Below are positions 6,865 through 14,975 of a DNA stretch of 27,561 nt, one piece after another (position 1 is the first letter of the stretch; each line of letters begins with the position of its first letter). The notes beneath the pieces are model-generated. The model saw only the letters and a list, made by a program, of their open reading frames with translations. It had not been told where the DNA came from and searched no databases. The DNA lies in NCBI GenBank assembly GCA_035512595.1, contig DATKDU010000472.1, forward strand, positions 1 to 27,561. The letters are read 5' to 3'. This DNA is from DATKDU01 sp035512595 (GTDB lineage: Bacteria; Planctomycetota; Planctomycetia; Pirellulales; Pirellulaceae). The translations under genes and the position numbers were made by a program.

Positions 6865-7833
6865 ATGTTGTGGTCTCTGCTCATTGTCTGTTTGGGTGCG
6901 GAAACTGTGCAGTCCCCCTTCACTAGCCCAGCCTCATCGCAGGCGGAGTATGGCCACGCATTGACTGCCGAGCAGGCGCGCGACGGCTGGATCGCGCTTT
7001 TCGACGGCCAAACGACGTTTGGCTGGAGTGATGCGGTCGTGGAGAAATCGGCGTTGTCGCGCGGACAAACGACGAGCGATTTCGGCAGTTGCGAAATCAA
7101 GGGAGCAGCGATCACCGCCGGTCAGCTCACCATCGGCGATCAGAACGTGAAGCTGCCGGCCGGGGCATTTCAGCAGTTGATCAAGGTGGGAAAGGCCGGA
7201 CCGATCAAGCTCGGCGAAGGTCTGGCCCTCAAGTCGCTGGCGATCAAGCCGAGCGGCCTCGAGGATGTCTTCAATGGCCGCGACCTGACCGGCTGGAAGA
7301 TCATCAAGCATCCGCGGCTCGCGGAAGATCGTCAGGCGAAGTGGACCGTCGAGGAGGGCGCTCTACACGCCGTCGGCGGGCCGGGCTGCGTCGAGCTAGA
7401 CGGCAAATACGGCGATGTTGTCCTGCAAGTCGAGGCCCGCATGCGAAAGAAACTCGTCAACGGCGGCGTCTTCTTCCGTTCCGTGCCCGGCGACTTCATG
7501 AACGGCTACGAGGCCCAGCTCTTCAACGGCTGTTATGAAAACGACCCGGCCAAGCCGGCCCGCTACAGCACGGGTGCGATCGACGACCGCCAGCTTGCCC
7601 GCCGGCTCGTCTCGCGCGATGAAGTGCCGCTGGTCATGACCGTCATCGCCGCGGGTTCGCACATCGCCACTTGGGTCAACGGCTATCAGACCGTGGACTG
7701 GACCGACACCCGCGAGCGGCACGAAAACCCGCGGCACGGGTTGCGCCTGGAGCCGGGGACGATCCAGCTTCAAGCCCACGACGCCGAGACCGACATCGAG
7801 TTTCGCCGGGTGCGATTGCGCGAGTTCCGCTGA
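6865..7833 (+). CDS. DUF1080 protein (3-keto-disaccharide hydrolase-like domain)
   Basis: This 322-residue protein has an apparent signal peptide (MLWSLLIVCLGAE..., cleavage perhaps near residue 27), so it is probably exported. A first, partial unit starts with DGWIALFDGQTTFGW (about 40-54). The full DUF1080 domain starts at EDVFNGRDLTGWKI (about 134) and ends with GTIQLQAHDAETDIEFRRVR. This jelly-roll fold is related to concanavalin-like glucanases, and DUF1080 proteins include 3-keto-glycoside hydrolases. That fits the neighbouring oxidoreductase, which could supply 3-keto sugars, though the link is inferred. The start has only a weak ribosome-binding site and lies 30 bp after the inverted repeat. 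Confidence 0.9.
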   Translation: MLWSLLIVCLGAETVQSPFTSPASSQAEYGHALTAEQARDGWIALFDGQTTFGWSDAVVEKSALSRGQTTSDFGSCEIKGAAITAGQLTIGDQNVKLPAGAFQQLIKVGKAGPIKLGEGLALKSLAIKPSGLEDVFNGRDLTGWKIIKHPRLAEDRQAKWTVEEGALHAVGGPGCVELDGKYGDVVLQVEARMRKKLVNGGVFFRSVPGDFMNGYEAQLFNGCYENDPAKPARYSTGAIDDRQLARRLVSRDEVPLVMTVIAAGSHIATWVNGYQTVDWTDTRERHENPRHGLRLEPGTIQLQAHDAETDIEFRRVRLREFR

Positions 7834-7845
7834 CGCGCGCTAGAC

Positions 7846-8556
7846 TCACGCCGCCGGCTGCTTGATCAGCGTTGAAGTTTCCGGCGCTGCCAGGCTTCCG
7901 ACCAGCCAGCGGGACGTCCAGTGGACGACAATTCCCAGAGCGGTCATGCAAACGCCCCCCGTCACCAGCAGCAGAATTCCCGAATGGGGCGGCAGCGATC
8001 CCGACAGGCGAAAAAGCTGTTCGACAAACGTTCCGTCGGTCTCCAGTATGTAGGAAACCACTGGCAACAGCGGCGTGGCGATCATCAGGGCCAGCGTCGC
8101 CGGCAAGAGGAGCAGGATGAAAACTCCGCGGCGGACGCTGCTCTGCACCCCGGCCCGCGACAGGAAGCTGACGGCCCCGGCCCACATCATGACCGAGGCC
8201 AGCGTAAAGAAGCCGAGGACCAGGACGAAGAAATACAACTGCTGAATGCCGACGAAGGAGACGCAATATCCCATTGCCAGTTGCAGTTGGACGAGCAGCC
8301 ACATGAAATCGAGGAGCAGGAACCGGGTCGGCGCTTGGAGTTTTCCGGCGGCCCGATTCACCGGCCCCAGAACCAGGGAGCCCACCAGCGGCGCCAAAAT
8401 CAGCACGAGCGCGATGGAGAGGACGCACAGCCAACCCCCGCGTTCCAAGTGGCGGAGAAGCGAAAACAGCAGCCACCCCACGAGCGGAGTGGTGACGGCG
8501 ACCGTGGCCGCCAGCGAGATCGTCGGCCATGTGAGGCGATATTTGAGACGAAGCAC
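7846..8556 (-). CDS. Uncharacterised integral membrane protein
   Basis: This 236-residue, strongly hydrophobic protein belongs to no family I recognise. About six membrane spans can be seen, near residues 13-34, 43-65, 81-102, 106-131, 144-170 and 193-217. A charged loop after the fourth span (SRAGVQSSVRRG) is likely cytoplasmic. No catalytic or binding motif stands out. The start is a GTG at 8556 with no clear Shine-Dalgarno sequence, so the exact N-terminus is uncertain. It converges on the DUF1080 gene, with 12 bp between the stops, and is divergent from the BON-domain gene. Hydrophobicity and frame length support it as a real gene. Confidence 0.7.
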   Translation of the reverse strand: MLRLKYRLTWPTISLAATVAVTTPLVGWLLFSLLRHLERGGWLCVLSIALVLILAPLVGSLVLGPVNRAAGKLQAPTRFLLLDFMWLLVQLQLAMGYCVSFVGIQQLYFFVLVLGFFTLASVMMWAGAVSFLSRAGVQSSVRRGVFILLLLPATLALMIATPLLPVVSYILETDGTFVEQLFRLSGSLPPHSGILLLVTGGVCMTALGIVVHWTSRWLVGSLAAPETSTLIKQPAA

Positions 8557-8963
8557 AGTTTACGTACCGTTCGTCGTGGTCAGAGCCGGAGTCGGCGCCA
8601 AAACAATTCCTCCACGAAACGATTATGGCGGGGAGCCAGCGGCATTGTCCAGATGCAGGCCGAAATTCAGCGACAAAATGACGGCTGCACGCCCCGAATT
8701 CGAGCGGCAATTCCTTGCGGGAAATTCATGCGGAAATCTGCCGCTGACCCGAAGAAATGCGGTTGACGATCGGACGAACCTTGATAGATTGATAGGGTTC
8801 GCTCACTCGGGCGGACCCTTTCGCCAGAGCGGTGCAGTGATAGCAACGTGATCTACCGCCCGATGATCGGGTGCGGCATCTGGCTAATTCAACATCTCGA
8901 GTCAATCGCGGAAGATGCGGCCGCATGCGCGCGGCAGCGCACAAGGGAGTAGGAGACGAACGC
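8557..8963. other. Intergenic region between divergent genes
   Basis: These 407 bases lie between the membrane protein (minus) and the BON-domain gene (plus). No convincing ORF is present. I see a sigma-70-like promoter candidate at 8763-8790 and a perfect 12-bp palindrome, ATGCGGCCGCAT, at 8915-8926 inside the BON leader. Nothing else is recognisable. Confidence 0.5.
8763..8790 (+). promoter_or_regulatory. Candidate sigma-70-type promoter for the BON-domain gene
   Basis: TTGACG (8763-8768, five of six matches) is followed after 16 bases by TAGATT (8785-8790, four of six). Transcription would start about 165 bases before the BON-domain ATG, giving a long leader. It is suggested from consensus only. 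Confidence 0.25.
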
Positions 8964-9230
8964 ATGGTACAGAACTCGACGGCGGTCACGTCGCCGGCGC
9001 TGGCCGGGACGAGGGATGCAGTGGTGGAGTCCAAGGCGCGGCAGCTCTTGGAGGAAAGCAACTATCTAGCCTTGCGGCGGCTCGACTGCGAGTTTCACGA
9101 CGGACAGTTGGTGCTCCGCGGCCGAGTGCCGACGTATTATCTGAAGCAAGTGGCGCAGACGCTGGTGCGCCAGCTTCCGCAGGTGCAGCAAATCGAGAAT
9201 CGGCTCGATGTGGCCGAGTTCTGGAACTAG
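8964..9230 (+). CDS. Small BON-domain protein
   Basis: This 88-residue protein is almost entirely one BON domain, a small alpha/beta fold linked to binding membranes or other ligands. After a 17-residue lead it reads ESKARQLLEESNYLALRRLD, then the strand pair CEFHDGQLVLRGRVPTYYLK and the helix VAQTLVRQLPQVQQIENRLDV, the usual BON order ending in a final beta strand. There is no signal peptide. The ATG at 8964 has TAGGAG about 10 bases upstream; an earlier in-frame start at 8871 is unlikely. Planctomycetes carry many stand-alone BON proteins of unknown role. Confidence 0.85.
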   Translation: MVQNSTAVTSPALAGTRDAVVESKARQLLEESNYLALRRLDCEFHDGQLVLRGRVPTYYLKQVAQTLVRQLPQVQQIENRLDVAEFWN

Positions 9231-9410
9231 GCAAGTCAAGCCTGCCCTCGGCAATGGTGCGCGGTAAGCTGGGGCCTGCGGTCCGCTAGCGACACGCTAT
9301 CCACCACTTGCCAAACACATGCGCTTTTGATTCCTCCCTCTTTTTTTGCTCCGCCCAGGCGGCACAGAAAACGGGTGGCTGGAGCGTGCCTGTGTCGTGC
9401 GATCGATCCC

Positions 9411-10097
9411 ATGTCCCGCCACCCTGACGATCCCGGCCGGCAGCCTCCTTCCGCGGAGCACTACGCTGCCGCCCGCCAGCGGATGGTCGTGCATCAACTG
9501 CGCAGCCGCGGCATTCATGACGAGCGTGTCCTGGTCGCGATGGCCAGCGTTCCGCGGGAGGAGTTTGTGCCGGCGGACGTGAAAGAATCGGCCTATGCCG
9601 ACGGGGCGCTTCCCATCGGCCAGGGACAAACGATCTCGCAGCCGGTCGTGGTGGCGTTCATGGCCGAGGCGATGAAGATCACGCCGGGGGACAGGGTGCT
9701 GGAGATCGGGACTGGCTCGGGATACGGGGCGGCGATCCTGTCGCAGCTTGCGGCGGAGGTACACACGGTCGAGCGAATCGCGGCACTGGCCGACCGGGCG
9801 GCCGAGACGCTCAAGCGGCTGGGATACTCGAACGTGCATGTGCATCTGGCGGACGGCACGCTGGGCCTGGCCTCGGAAGCGCCCTTCGATGCCATCAGCG
9901 TGACGGCCGCGGCGCGCGAAGTGCCGCAGCCGCTGCTGGATCAACTGGCCGACGGCGGCTGGCTAGTGATCCCCGTCGGTTCTCTGCACGGCCAGCAGAT
10001 GCAGCGGATCACGCGCCGCGGCGACCGGTATGGCACCGAGGATTTTGGCAGGTACGCCTTTGTGCCGCTGATCGGGGAGCACGGCTGGCCGGAGTAG
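9411..10097 (+). CDS. pcm: Protein-L-isoaspartate O-methyltransferase
   Basis: It repairs damaged proteins by methylating isoaspartyl residues with S-adenosylmethionine, in the cytoplasm. The protein is 228 residues from the ATG at 9411. It has the family helix RMVVHQLRSRGIHDERVLVA, the PREEFVP turn (48-54), GQGQTISQP (71-79) around the active site, and the SAM-binding VLEIGTGSGYGAAIL (96-110), followed by a VHTVER acidic motif. A frame extending upstream to 9327 adds residues not found in the family. No clear Shine-Dalgarno sequence precedes the ATG. The gene ends five bases before a strong double palindrome that could terminate its transcript. Confidence 0.95.
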   Translation: MSRHPDDPGRQPPSAEHYAAARQRMVVHQLRSRGIHDERVLVAMASVPREEFVPADVKESAYADGALPIGQGQTISQPVVVAFMAEAMKITPGDRVLEIGTGSGYGAAILSQLAAEVHTVERIAALADRAAETLKRLGYSNVHVHLADGTLGLASEAPFDAISVTAAAREVPQPLLDQLADGGWLVIPVGSLHGQQMQRITRRGDRYGTEDFGRYAFVPLIGEHGWPE

Positions 10098-10101
10098 TGC
10101 C

Positions 10102-10181
10102 AAGTAGGTCCCGCCTGCCGGGCGGGACCTCCGGCGGGATTCACCCGAACACAGGTCCCGCCCGGCAGGCGGGACCTACTT
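10102..10181. repeat. Paired REP-like palindromes (GGTCCCGCC family)
   Basis: Arm 10103-10130 is a perfect 28-base inverted repeat of 10153-10180, extendable by one base pair. Each arm is itself a hairpin: AGGTCCCGCC, five bases, GGCGGGACCT. The element can thus form one long hairpin with a 22-base loop or two short adjacent hairpins, as in REP/BIME elements. It begins just after the pcm stop codon. It may act as a terminator or mRNA 3' stabiliser, although no T-run follows. Confidence 0.85.
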
Positions 10182-10235
10182 CCATCCGCTTGCGACCGGC
10201 CACGGCATCTGGCACGATAGCTGCGCAGTGACATT

Positions 10236-10430
10236 CTCTGACCCCTGAGAGCGTGTGAAACAAACGGCAGCGAGGACTACCAAACAATGCAAAATGTCCA
10301 GTGCAAAATGCAAAAGTCAAAATGTGCCGATGAAACTGGCTCGTTGACTTTTGCAATTTGCATTTTGCATTGATCATTTTGCATTTCCGCCGATTGATTC
10401 ACACGCTCTGAACCCTGAACCCTGAACCCT
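10236..10430. repeat. Nested inverted repeat with heptamer tandem, upstream of xylA
   Basis: An outer perfect 12-base inverted repeat (AGAGCGTGTGAA at 10248-10259 against 10398-10409) encloses an AT-rich imperfect one made of TGCAAAATG units (10287-10320 against 10344-10384). CTCTGAMCCCTGA also occurs as a direct repeat at 10236 and 10406. The right end runs into three tandem copies of a seven-base unit (AACCCTG, 10411-10430) that stops three bases before the xylA ATG. The A+T-rich inner part contrasts with the GC-rich surroundings. It looks like a small non-coding mobile or repeat element. Confidence 0.75.
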
Positions 10431-10433
10431 CCC

Positions 10434-11744
10434 ATGCCCGCCTTCCCCGAAATCCAGAAGATCAAGTACGAAGGTCCCGACTCGAAGAATCCCCTCGCCT
10501 TCCGCTGGTACGACGAAAGCGAAGTCGTCGAAGGGAAGACGATGAAGGACCAACTCCGCTTCGCCGTCGTCTACTGGCACACGTTTCGCGGCACCGGCAG
10601 CGATCCGTTCGGCGCGGCGACGATGGTCCGCCCGTGGGACGACGGCAGCGACAGCGTCGAGAATGCCCAAAATCGGGTTCGGGCCGCCTTCGAGTTCATC
10701 GAGAAGCTCGGCGCGCCGTACTATGCCTTTCACGACCGGGACGTCGCCCCCGAAGGTGCGACGCTGGCCGAATCGAACAAGAACTTCGACGCCGTCGTGA
10801 AGGTCCTCAAGGAGGAGCAGCAGCGGACCGGCATCAAGCTCCTGTGGGGAACGGCCAACATGTTCAGCCACCCGCGCTACATGCACGGGGCGGCGACCAC
10901 CTGCAATGCTGACGTGTTCGCTTATGCGGCCAGCGCCGTGAAGAAGTGCCTCGAGGTGACCAAGGAGCTGGGGGGCGAAAACTACGTCTTCTGGGGCGGC
11001 CGCGAGGGGTACCAGAACCTGCTCAACACCAACATGTGGCGCGAGCTCGATCACCTGGCCCGCTTCTTCCACATGGCCGTCGATTACGCCAAGAAAATCG
11101 GCTTCCGCGGCCAGTTCCTCATCGAGCCCAAGCCGAAGGAGCCGACCAAGCACCAGTACGACAGCGACGCGGCCGCCTGCCTCAACTTCCTGCGGGCCTA
11201 TAACCTGCTGCCCCACTTCAAGCTCAACATCGAGACCAACCACGCCACGCTCGCCGGCCACACGATGATGCACGAGCTGGAATACGCCGGCATGCAGAAG
11301 GCCCTGGGGTCGATCGACGCCAACACCGGGGATCTCATGCTCGGCTGGGACACCGACCAGTTCCCCACCAACTATTATCTCACGGCCGAGGTCATGCTCA
11401 CGATCCTCAAGTGGGGGGGCATCGCGCCGGGCGGCGTCAATTTCGACGCCAAGGTTCGCCGCGAGAGCTTTGAGCCGCTCGACCTGTTCCACGCCCACAT
11501 CGGCGGCATGGACGCTTTTGCCAAGGGGCTGAAGATTGCCGCCGCCATCCGCGCCGAAGGGGAATTCGACAAGTTCGTCAAGGACCGCTACAGCAGCTTT
11601 GACAGCGGCATTGGCGCCGAAATCGAAGCGGGCAAGACCGATTTCACCAAGCTTGAGCAGTACATCCTGCAAAAGGGGGAGGTCTCGCCCAACACGTCGG
11701 GCCGGCAGGAGATGCTGGAGAATTTGTTCAATCGATACTTGTAG
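10434..11744 (+). CDS. xylA: Xylose isomerase (class II)
   Basis: It interconverts D-xylose and D-xylulose (and glucose/fructose) in the cytoplasm, using two divalent metal ions. The 436-residue length and N-terminal extension fit class II. Active-site residues are in place: His100 and Asp103 in YYAFHDRD, Glu231 and Lys233 in IEPKPKEPTKHQYD, Glu267 and His270 in LNIETNHA, Asp295, and Asp306/Asp308 in GWDTDQF. There is no xylulokinase gene nearby, so it stands alone. The ATG at 10434 has no Shine-Dalgarno sequence; the tandem AACCCTG repeat ends directly before it. Translation may be leaderless or use another mechanism, or the repeat may have replaced an older site. Confidence 0.97.
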   Translation: MPAFPEIQKIKYEGPDSKNPLAFRWYDESEVVEGKTMKDQLRFAVVYWHTFRGTGSDPFGAATMVRPWDDGSDSVENAQNRVRAAFEFIEKLGAPYYAFHDRDVAPEGATLAESNKNFDAVVKVLKEEQQRTGIKLLWGTANMFSHPRYMHGAATTCNADVFAYAASAVKKCLEVTKELGGENYVFWGGREGYQNLLNTNMWRELDHLARFFHMAVDYAKKIGFRGQFLIEPKPKEPTKHQYDSDAAACLNFLRAYNLLPHFKLNIETNHATLAGHTMMHELEYAGMQKALGSIDANTGDLMLGWDTDQFPTNYYLTAEVMLTILKWGGIAPGGVNFDAKVRRESFEPLDLFHAHIGGMDAFAKGLKIAAAIRAEGEFDKFVKDRYSSFDSGIGAEIEAGKTDFTKLEQYILQKGEVSPNTSGRQEMLENLFNRYL

Positions 11745-11788
11745 GGCGACGTCGAGCTGGCTCCGACAGCGCCGACCCGCCTTGATCG

Positions 11789-13339
11789 ATGTCGCGTCCA
11801 GCGAGCGATTCCATGATCCGCCAGCCGCGCCAGAAACTGACCCTGGCCGAGCTGCTGATCGTGCTGGCGATGGTGGGAATTGGGCTGGGGACGGCGCGCC
11901 GCTACTGGCACGCCTGGGGCACGGAAGAATGGACGCTGGCGACGGCGTGGATAGCTGCCTGGATATTTGCCGTCTTGGGCGTGCGGGCGATCACTTGCCG
12001 TGCGGTATTGGCAGCCAGCGTCCTATGCCCGCTGGCCGTGTCGGGAGTCGCCGTCTACTTTCAGTTCTCCTGGCGGACGACGTTCATTCTGGTCGTCGCA
12101 GCACTCGCGATAGCCGCAGTGACCGCAGCGGTACCCTGGTTGATCTCGCGCGGCGGTTCCTGGGTAGCAGCCGTATGTTCCGGCAAGTCGCGAGTGTCGA
12201 GGACGGCGCTGCTCCGATTTGCGGCAGTCGCAATCGCCGTTGGCATCGGCGGCGTGGCGATCGTCTGGCTGCGGCAACCCCCCGTCAGCACGACCATCAT
12301 TCGACGGTTTGAGAATTTCACGCGATCATCTGAAAACCAACGGCAAAACCGAATGGGGCTCCACTGTGTTTCAGACGCCGGCCGGTTCCTCGTGCTCCGG
12401 AGCCGCAATGCGGTTGAGATCTTCGACACCGAATCCGGAACCATTCGCGCGGTCCCAAACAGCTCGGCGTTGGGACCGGTTGCCATCTCGCCCGACGGTC
12501 GGCGGCTCGGTTGTTTGACTCGCAATCCGGACGACATCCGAACGGGAGTGGCCTATTGCGTTGACGTCCATAGCGGCACACGTCTCGTCGAATTTCGCAT
12601 CTCGTTTCCGTTTGCGATCGTTTCCTTTTCCAACGATGCATGTTTCGTTGTCGGCACTTCATCCCGTGACCTAAGACGCCTGGAAATGGAACGGTGGCGC
12701 CTCGATCCTTCGGCTGAATTGGTAGATCGCTGGCGGTTTGAGTGCCCGGACGGAGCGATGCTGCAATCAACAAGCGAGGATGGTCAGTACTGCCGCATTG
12801 AGTTCTCTGACGATCACGCAGTGAATCGATGGCAGGTCTGGACGACGTCGCCACCAGCGGAGCTGATCATCGACAGCAAGGATGAGATCTTCGCTTCGGG
12901 ACGCGGCATCCATGCGAATGGAGAGTGGTTCGCCCAGGGGAGTCGCTTCTGGAATCGCGCTCGCACTACGGAAGTCGAGGGCGACGGAACCGTCCTCGCA
13001 ATCGACCGGGCAGGCGACCATGCGGCCGTACTGCGGTATAACGGTAACGTCGGTCCACCGTTTCCTCAGGTCGGATTGAGTGATGAGGTGATGGATCAAC
13101 TGCCGTTTTGGCGGCTGCTCAACGACCGAACCGTCGAAGTGCAGTTATGGCTTTATGATGTTGAAAAGCCTGACCGGATCTGGCAGTCGCCCGCTACGAC
13201 GATTCGTCCCTTTTTCCATTGGCGACTTCCCGTCTTTAATACCCATACCGCGCCCGATCGTTCGGCGATCGCCCTCCAGGACGACACGGGCCGAATCATC
13301 CTGTGGCGCATCCATCGTTCGCCGTTTGCCGACAGGTAG
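11789..13339 (+). CDS. Membrane-anchored protein with propeller-like C-terminal domain
   Basis: This 516-residue protein belongs to no named family that I recognise. About five membrane spans occur in the first 160 residues (near 17-34, 48-64, 71-91, 96-118 and 141-160). An odd number puts the large C-terminal part outside the cytoplasm if the N-terminus is inside. That part has WD40/YncE-like strands, for example GRFLVLRSRNAVEIFDTESG, GPVAISPDGRRLGCLT and SAIALQDDTGRIILWR, so a beta-propeller is likely. The N-terminus KLTLAELLIVLAMVGIG resembles a prepilin motif but lacks the Gly before the cut site. The start could be the ATG at 11789 or at 11813, as neither has a clear ribosome-binding site. 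It follows xylA by 44 bp. Confidence 0.7.
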   Translation: MSRPASDSMIRQPRQKLTLAELLIVLAMVGIGLGTARRYWHAWGTEEWTLATAWIAAWIFAVLGVRAITCRAVLAASVLCPLAVSGVAVYFQFSWRTTFILVVAALAIAAVTAAVPWLISRGGSWVAAVCSGKSRVSRTALLRFAAVAIAVGIGGVAIVWLRQPPVSTTIIRRFENFTRSSENQRQNRMGLHCVSDAGRFLVLRSRNAVEIFDTESGTIRAVPNSSALGPVAISPDGRRLGCLTRNPDDIRTGVAYCVDVHSGTRLVEFRISFPFAIVSFSNDACFVVGTSSRDLRRLEMERWRLDPSAELVDRWRFECPDGAMLQSTSEDGQYCRIEFSDDHAVNRWQVWTTSPPAELIIDSKDEIFASGRGIHANGEWFAQGSRFWNRARTTEVEGDGTVLAIDRAGDHAAVLRYNGNVGPPFPQVGLSDEVMDQLPFWRLLNDRTVEVQLWLYDVEKPDRIWQSPATTIRPFFHWRLPVFNTHTAPDRSAIALQDDTGRIILWRIHRSPFADR

Positions 13340-13372
13340 ACTCGTCGCTACCCGCGGACCGCCTGCGACTGG

Positions 13373-13813
13373 TTATGTGGGCAGGCCGAGCAGCCGTGCC
13401 TCGCGCGAGTAGTCGCTGCCAAGTGCGATGCACTCCCGCGCAAACCGTTCAACCAGACCTAACTCCGTGGGCATCTCGATGCTAAATCGCCATGTGCTTT
13501 CGGTCCGTGCGTCGCTATCTTCCCGGCCCGTCGCAAGTGAGACGGCACAACGCACATGCCCGGCCCGGTCGATTGTGTAGAACTTCAGCAGCATCCATCC
13601 GATGCCATTGTCCGCGCCTGCTTCGATACGCATCGGAACTATGGGAGACGAGACCCACGCGAGCAATCGCTGCGCCTCGTCTGCGAATGCGGTGGGCCCA
13701 GCGTAAGCCCGGCAGTGCGCCGACCATTCGCCGGAGCGCACCAAAACCCCCAATTGGATTAGATCCGGCAGGTCTTCGTAAACGACTCGCAGTTGAATGA
13801 AGTTGTCGTTCAC
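13373..13813 (-). CDS. Uncharacterised 146-residue protein
   Basis: I do not recognise a family. The protein is soluble, has no signal peptide, and alternates strands with one helix: LIQLGVLVRSGEWSAHCRAY, then a FADEAQRLLAWV helix, GWMLLKFYTIDRAGHVRCAV, and a C-terminal ERFARECIALG helix. This general pattern, a strand pair, a helix, then more strands, is seen in small immunity-type proteins, but no motif supports that assignment. It ends 33 bp from the convergent propeller gene. Its start (ATG at 13813) is 14 bp after the upstream 75-residue gene on the same strand, so the two are probably cotranscribed. Confidence 0.6.
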   Translation of the reverse strand: MNDNFIQLRVVYEDLPDLIQLGVLVRSGEWSAHCRAYAGPTAFADEAQRLLAWVSSPIVPMRIEAGADNGIGWMLLKFYTIDRAGHVRCAVSLATGREDSDARTESTWRFSIEMPTELGLVERFARECIALGSDYSREARLLGLPT

Positions 13814-13827
13814 GAAGTGAAATCGCC

Positions 13828-14055
13828 CTACGCGGCCTGCCCGTTGCCAACCTGCAGTTCCGTCATCAGCAGCAGGTCGAGCACGCTGTAACTTTCATTT
13901 GACTGAAACACGATCACGGTGCGCCCCGATGGCGACTGCGCGACAAAATCCGGATGGGAAACCGGAAACGTTCGGCCATCGGCCATCCGGATCGTGAAGG
14001 GCCTGAAAGGCTGAAGGTGCAGCGTCGTTTTGAACTGCTCGGTGGTCATGGACAA
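13828..14055 (-). CDS. Small conserved planctomycete-type protein
   Basis: This 75-residue protein has a pattern I know from many planctomycete genomes: LHLQPFRPFTIRMADGRTFP, then HPDFVAQSPSGRTVIVF, then SYSVLDLLLMTELQV. The function is unknown. It is predicted to be a single small beta-rich domain without signal peptide or membrane span. The ATG at 14055, or the second Met two codons in, is the likely start. It lies upstream of the 146-residue gene with 14 bp between them. The M50-like gene further upstream on the same strand stops 42 bp before it. Confidence 0.65.
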   Translation of the reverse strand: MSMTTEQFKTTLHLQPFRPFTIRMADGRTFPVSHPDFVAQSPSGRTVIVFQSNESYSVLDLLLMTELQVGNGQAA

Positions 14056-14097
14056 ATTATATCACGAGCCATTTGGCCCGTCTAACGTCGCAGGATC

Positions 14098-14676
14098 TCA
14101 CCCGACCAACAGTCCAGTCGTCAGCAGGAGCACCAGGGCGATCGTGCTGGCAGCGATCGCGACGGCGTCCACATCGGCTGCGTCGCGGCCGATTCCAAAG
14201 TGTTTCCCCTGGCCGTTCCACAGCACCAGTCCAGCCGGAACGGTCAGCAATCCAAACAGCCATAGCAGCCAGATCGGCGAGCCGTGGCGCAGCATCTCGC
14301 CGCAATCGCCGATCCCGCCGAAGGAGCCGCCGCCGATATAGGCCCCGTTGGCGATCAGGCAAAAACCGGCAAAGAACCGGAGCAGGAACGCGATACGCAG
14401 CCGCAGCAGGGCCGTCGCCATCCACAAAACGAGCGGCAGCAAAATCCCGATCAGCGGACCGGCCCAGACGACTACCAGCGGTTGCCGATTTTCGGCCACA
14501 TCGGTGCGCGAAATCGTCAGCGGGTGCAGAACGACTCGCTCCACGCGGCCACCCGTCGCTGCCGCCCCCAGCACGTGGCCCAGCTCGTGAACCTGCTGCA
14601 TCCCCAGCCAGGCGGCGACGCAAGTCGTCAGCCACAGCAGGCACACACGAATCGTTGGCAGCTTCCCAGTTATCAT
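14098..14676 (-). CDS. M50-like membrane metallopeptidase
   Basis: This 192-residue multi-span membrane protein has a zinc-binding HELGH (30-34) inside the first hydrophobic region, followed by GAAATGGRVERVVLHPLTIS and a WAGPLIGILLPLVLW span. The layout is that of M50/site-2-type intramembrane peptidases. A possible third zinc ligand, Asp124, lies in GIGDCGEML, though the usual NPxxD motif is not clear. Substrates are unknown. I chose the ATG at 14676 because GAGGA lies about seven bases upstream; a longer frame to 14877 adds 67 low-complexity residues that are not membrane-like. No PDZ domain is present, unlike RseP. Confidence 0.75.
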   Translation of the reverse strand: MITGKLPTIRVCLLWLTTCVAAWLGMQQVHELGHVLGAAATGGRVERVVLHPLTISRTDVAENRQPLVVVWAGPLIGILLPLVLWMATALLRLRIAFLLRFFAGFCLIANGAYIGGGSFGGIGDCGEMLRHGSPIWLLWLFGLLTVPAGLVLWNGQGKHFGIGRDAADVDAVAIAASTIALVLLLTTGLLVG

Positions 14677-14975
14677 CGCATCCTCGTCGCTCGAAGCCGC
14701 TAGCTTGAATGGGTTGGCGACAAGTCGCCACACTGCAGATCTTAAAGGCGGCCCCCCGTCGCTCGCTGGCCGCAAAGCCGGGAGAGCTACGGGTCCCCGC
14801 TCGCCAATACGGGTCCTCTCCGCTAGAATGGCCGCTTCGCGCAGGTCAGCCAAACGAGGCCTTGAAGCGGAAGTCATTGATACAAAACGACTTAGTCTAA
14901 CGGCCTCTCGCGGGACTAAGATCGGTGGGTGTTATTTGCGCCTGAACTGCACAACGAAGATCGCCCCTTTTTCCA
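14677..14975. other. Intergenic region upstream of ffh
   Basis: These 299 bases lie between two divergent genes (M50-like and ffh). No supported ORF was found. A 7-bp inverted repeat, TGGCGAC/GTCGCCA, at 14715-14730 forms a tight hairpin and may belong to another dispersed palindrome family. No promoter for ffh could be called with confidence, and no 4.5S RNA gene was recognised. Confidence 0.5.

Noticed and set aside
7676..8710. 344-residue minus-strand ORF overlapping the membrane-protein gene
   Set aside because: It is a GC-rich shadow frame (Arg/Gly/Ala/Pro-rich); the 236-residue frame has clear membrane spans.
10141..10465. Minus-strand ORFs of 62-78 residues upstream of xylA
   Set aside because: They are translations of the TGCAAAATG and REP-like repeats and have no protein-like conservation.
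14098..14877. 259-residue version of the M50-like protein
   Set aside because: The first 67 residues are hydrophilic, unlike the family, and the internal ATG at 14676 has GAGGA in the right place.
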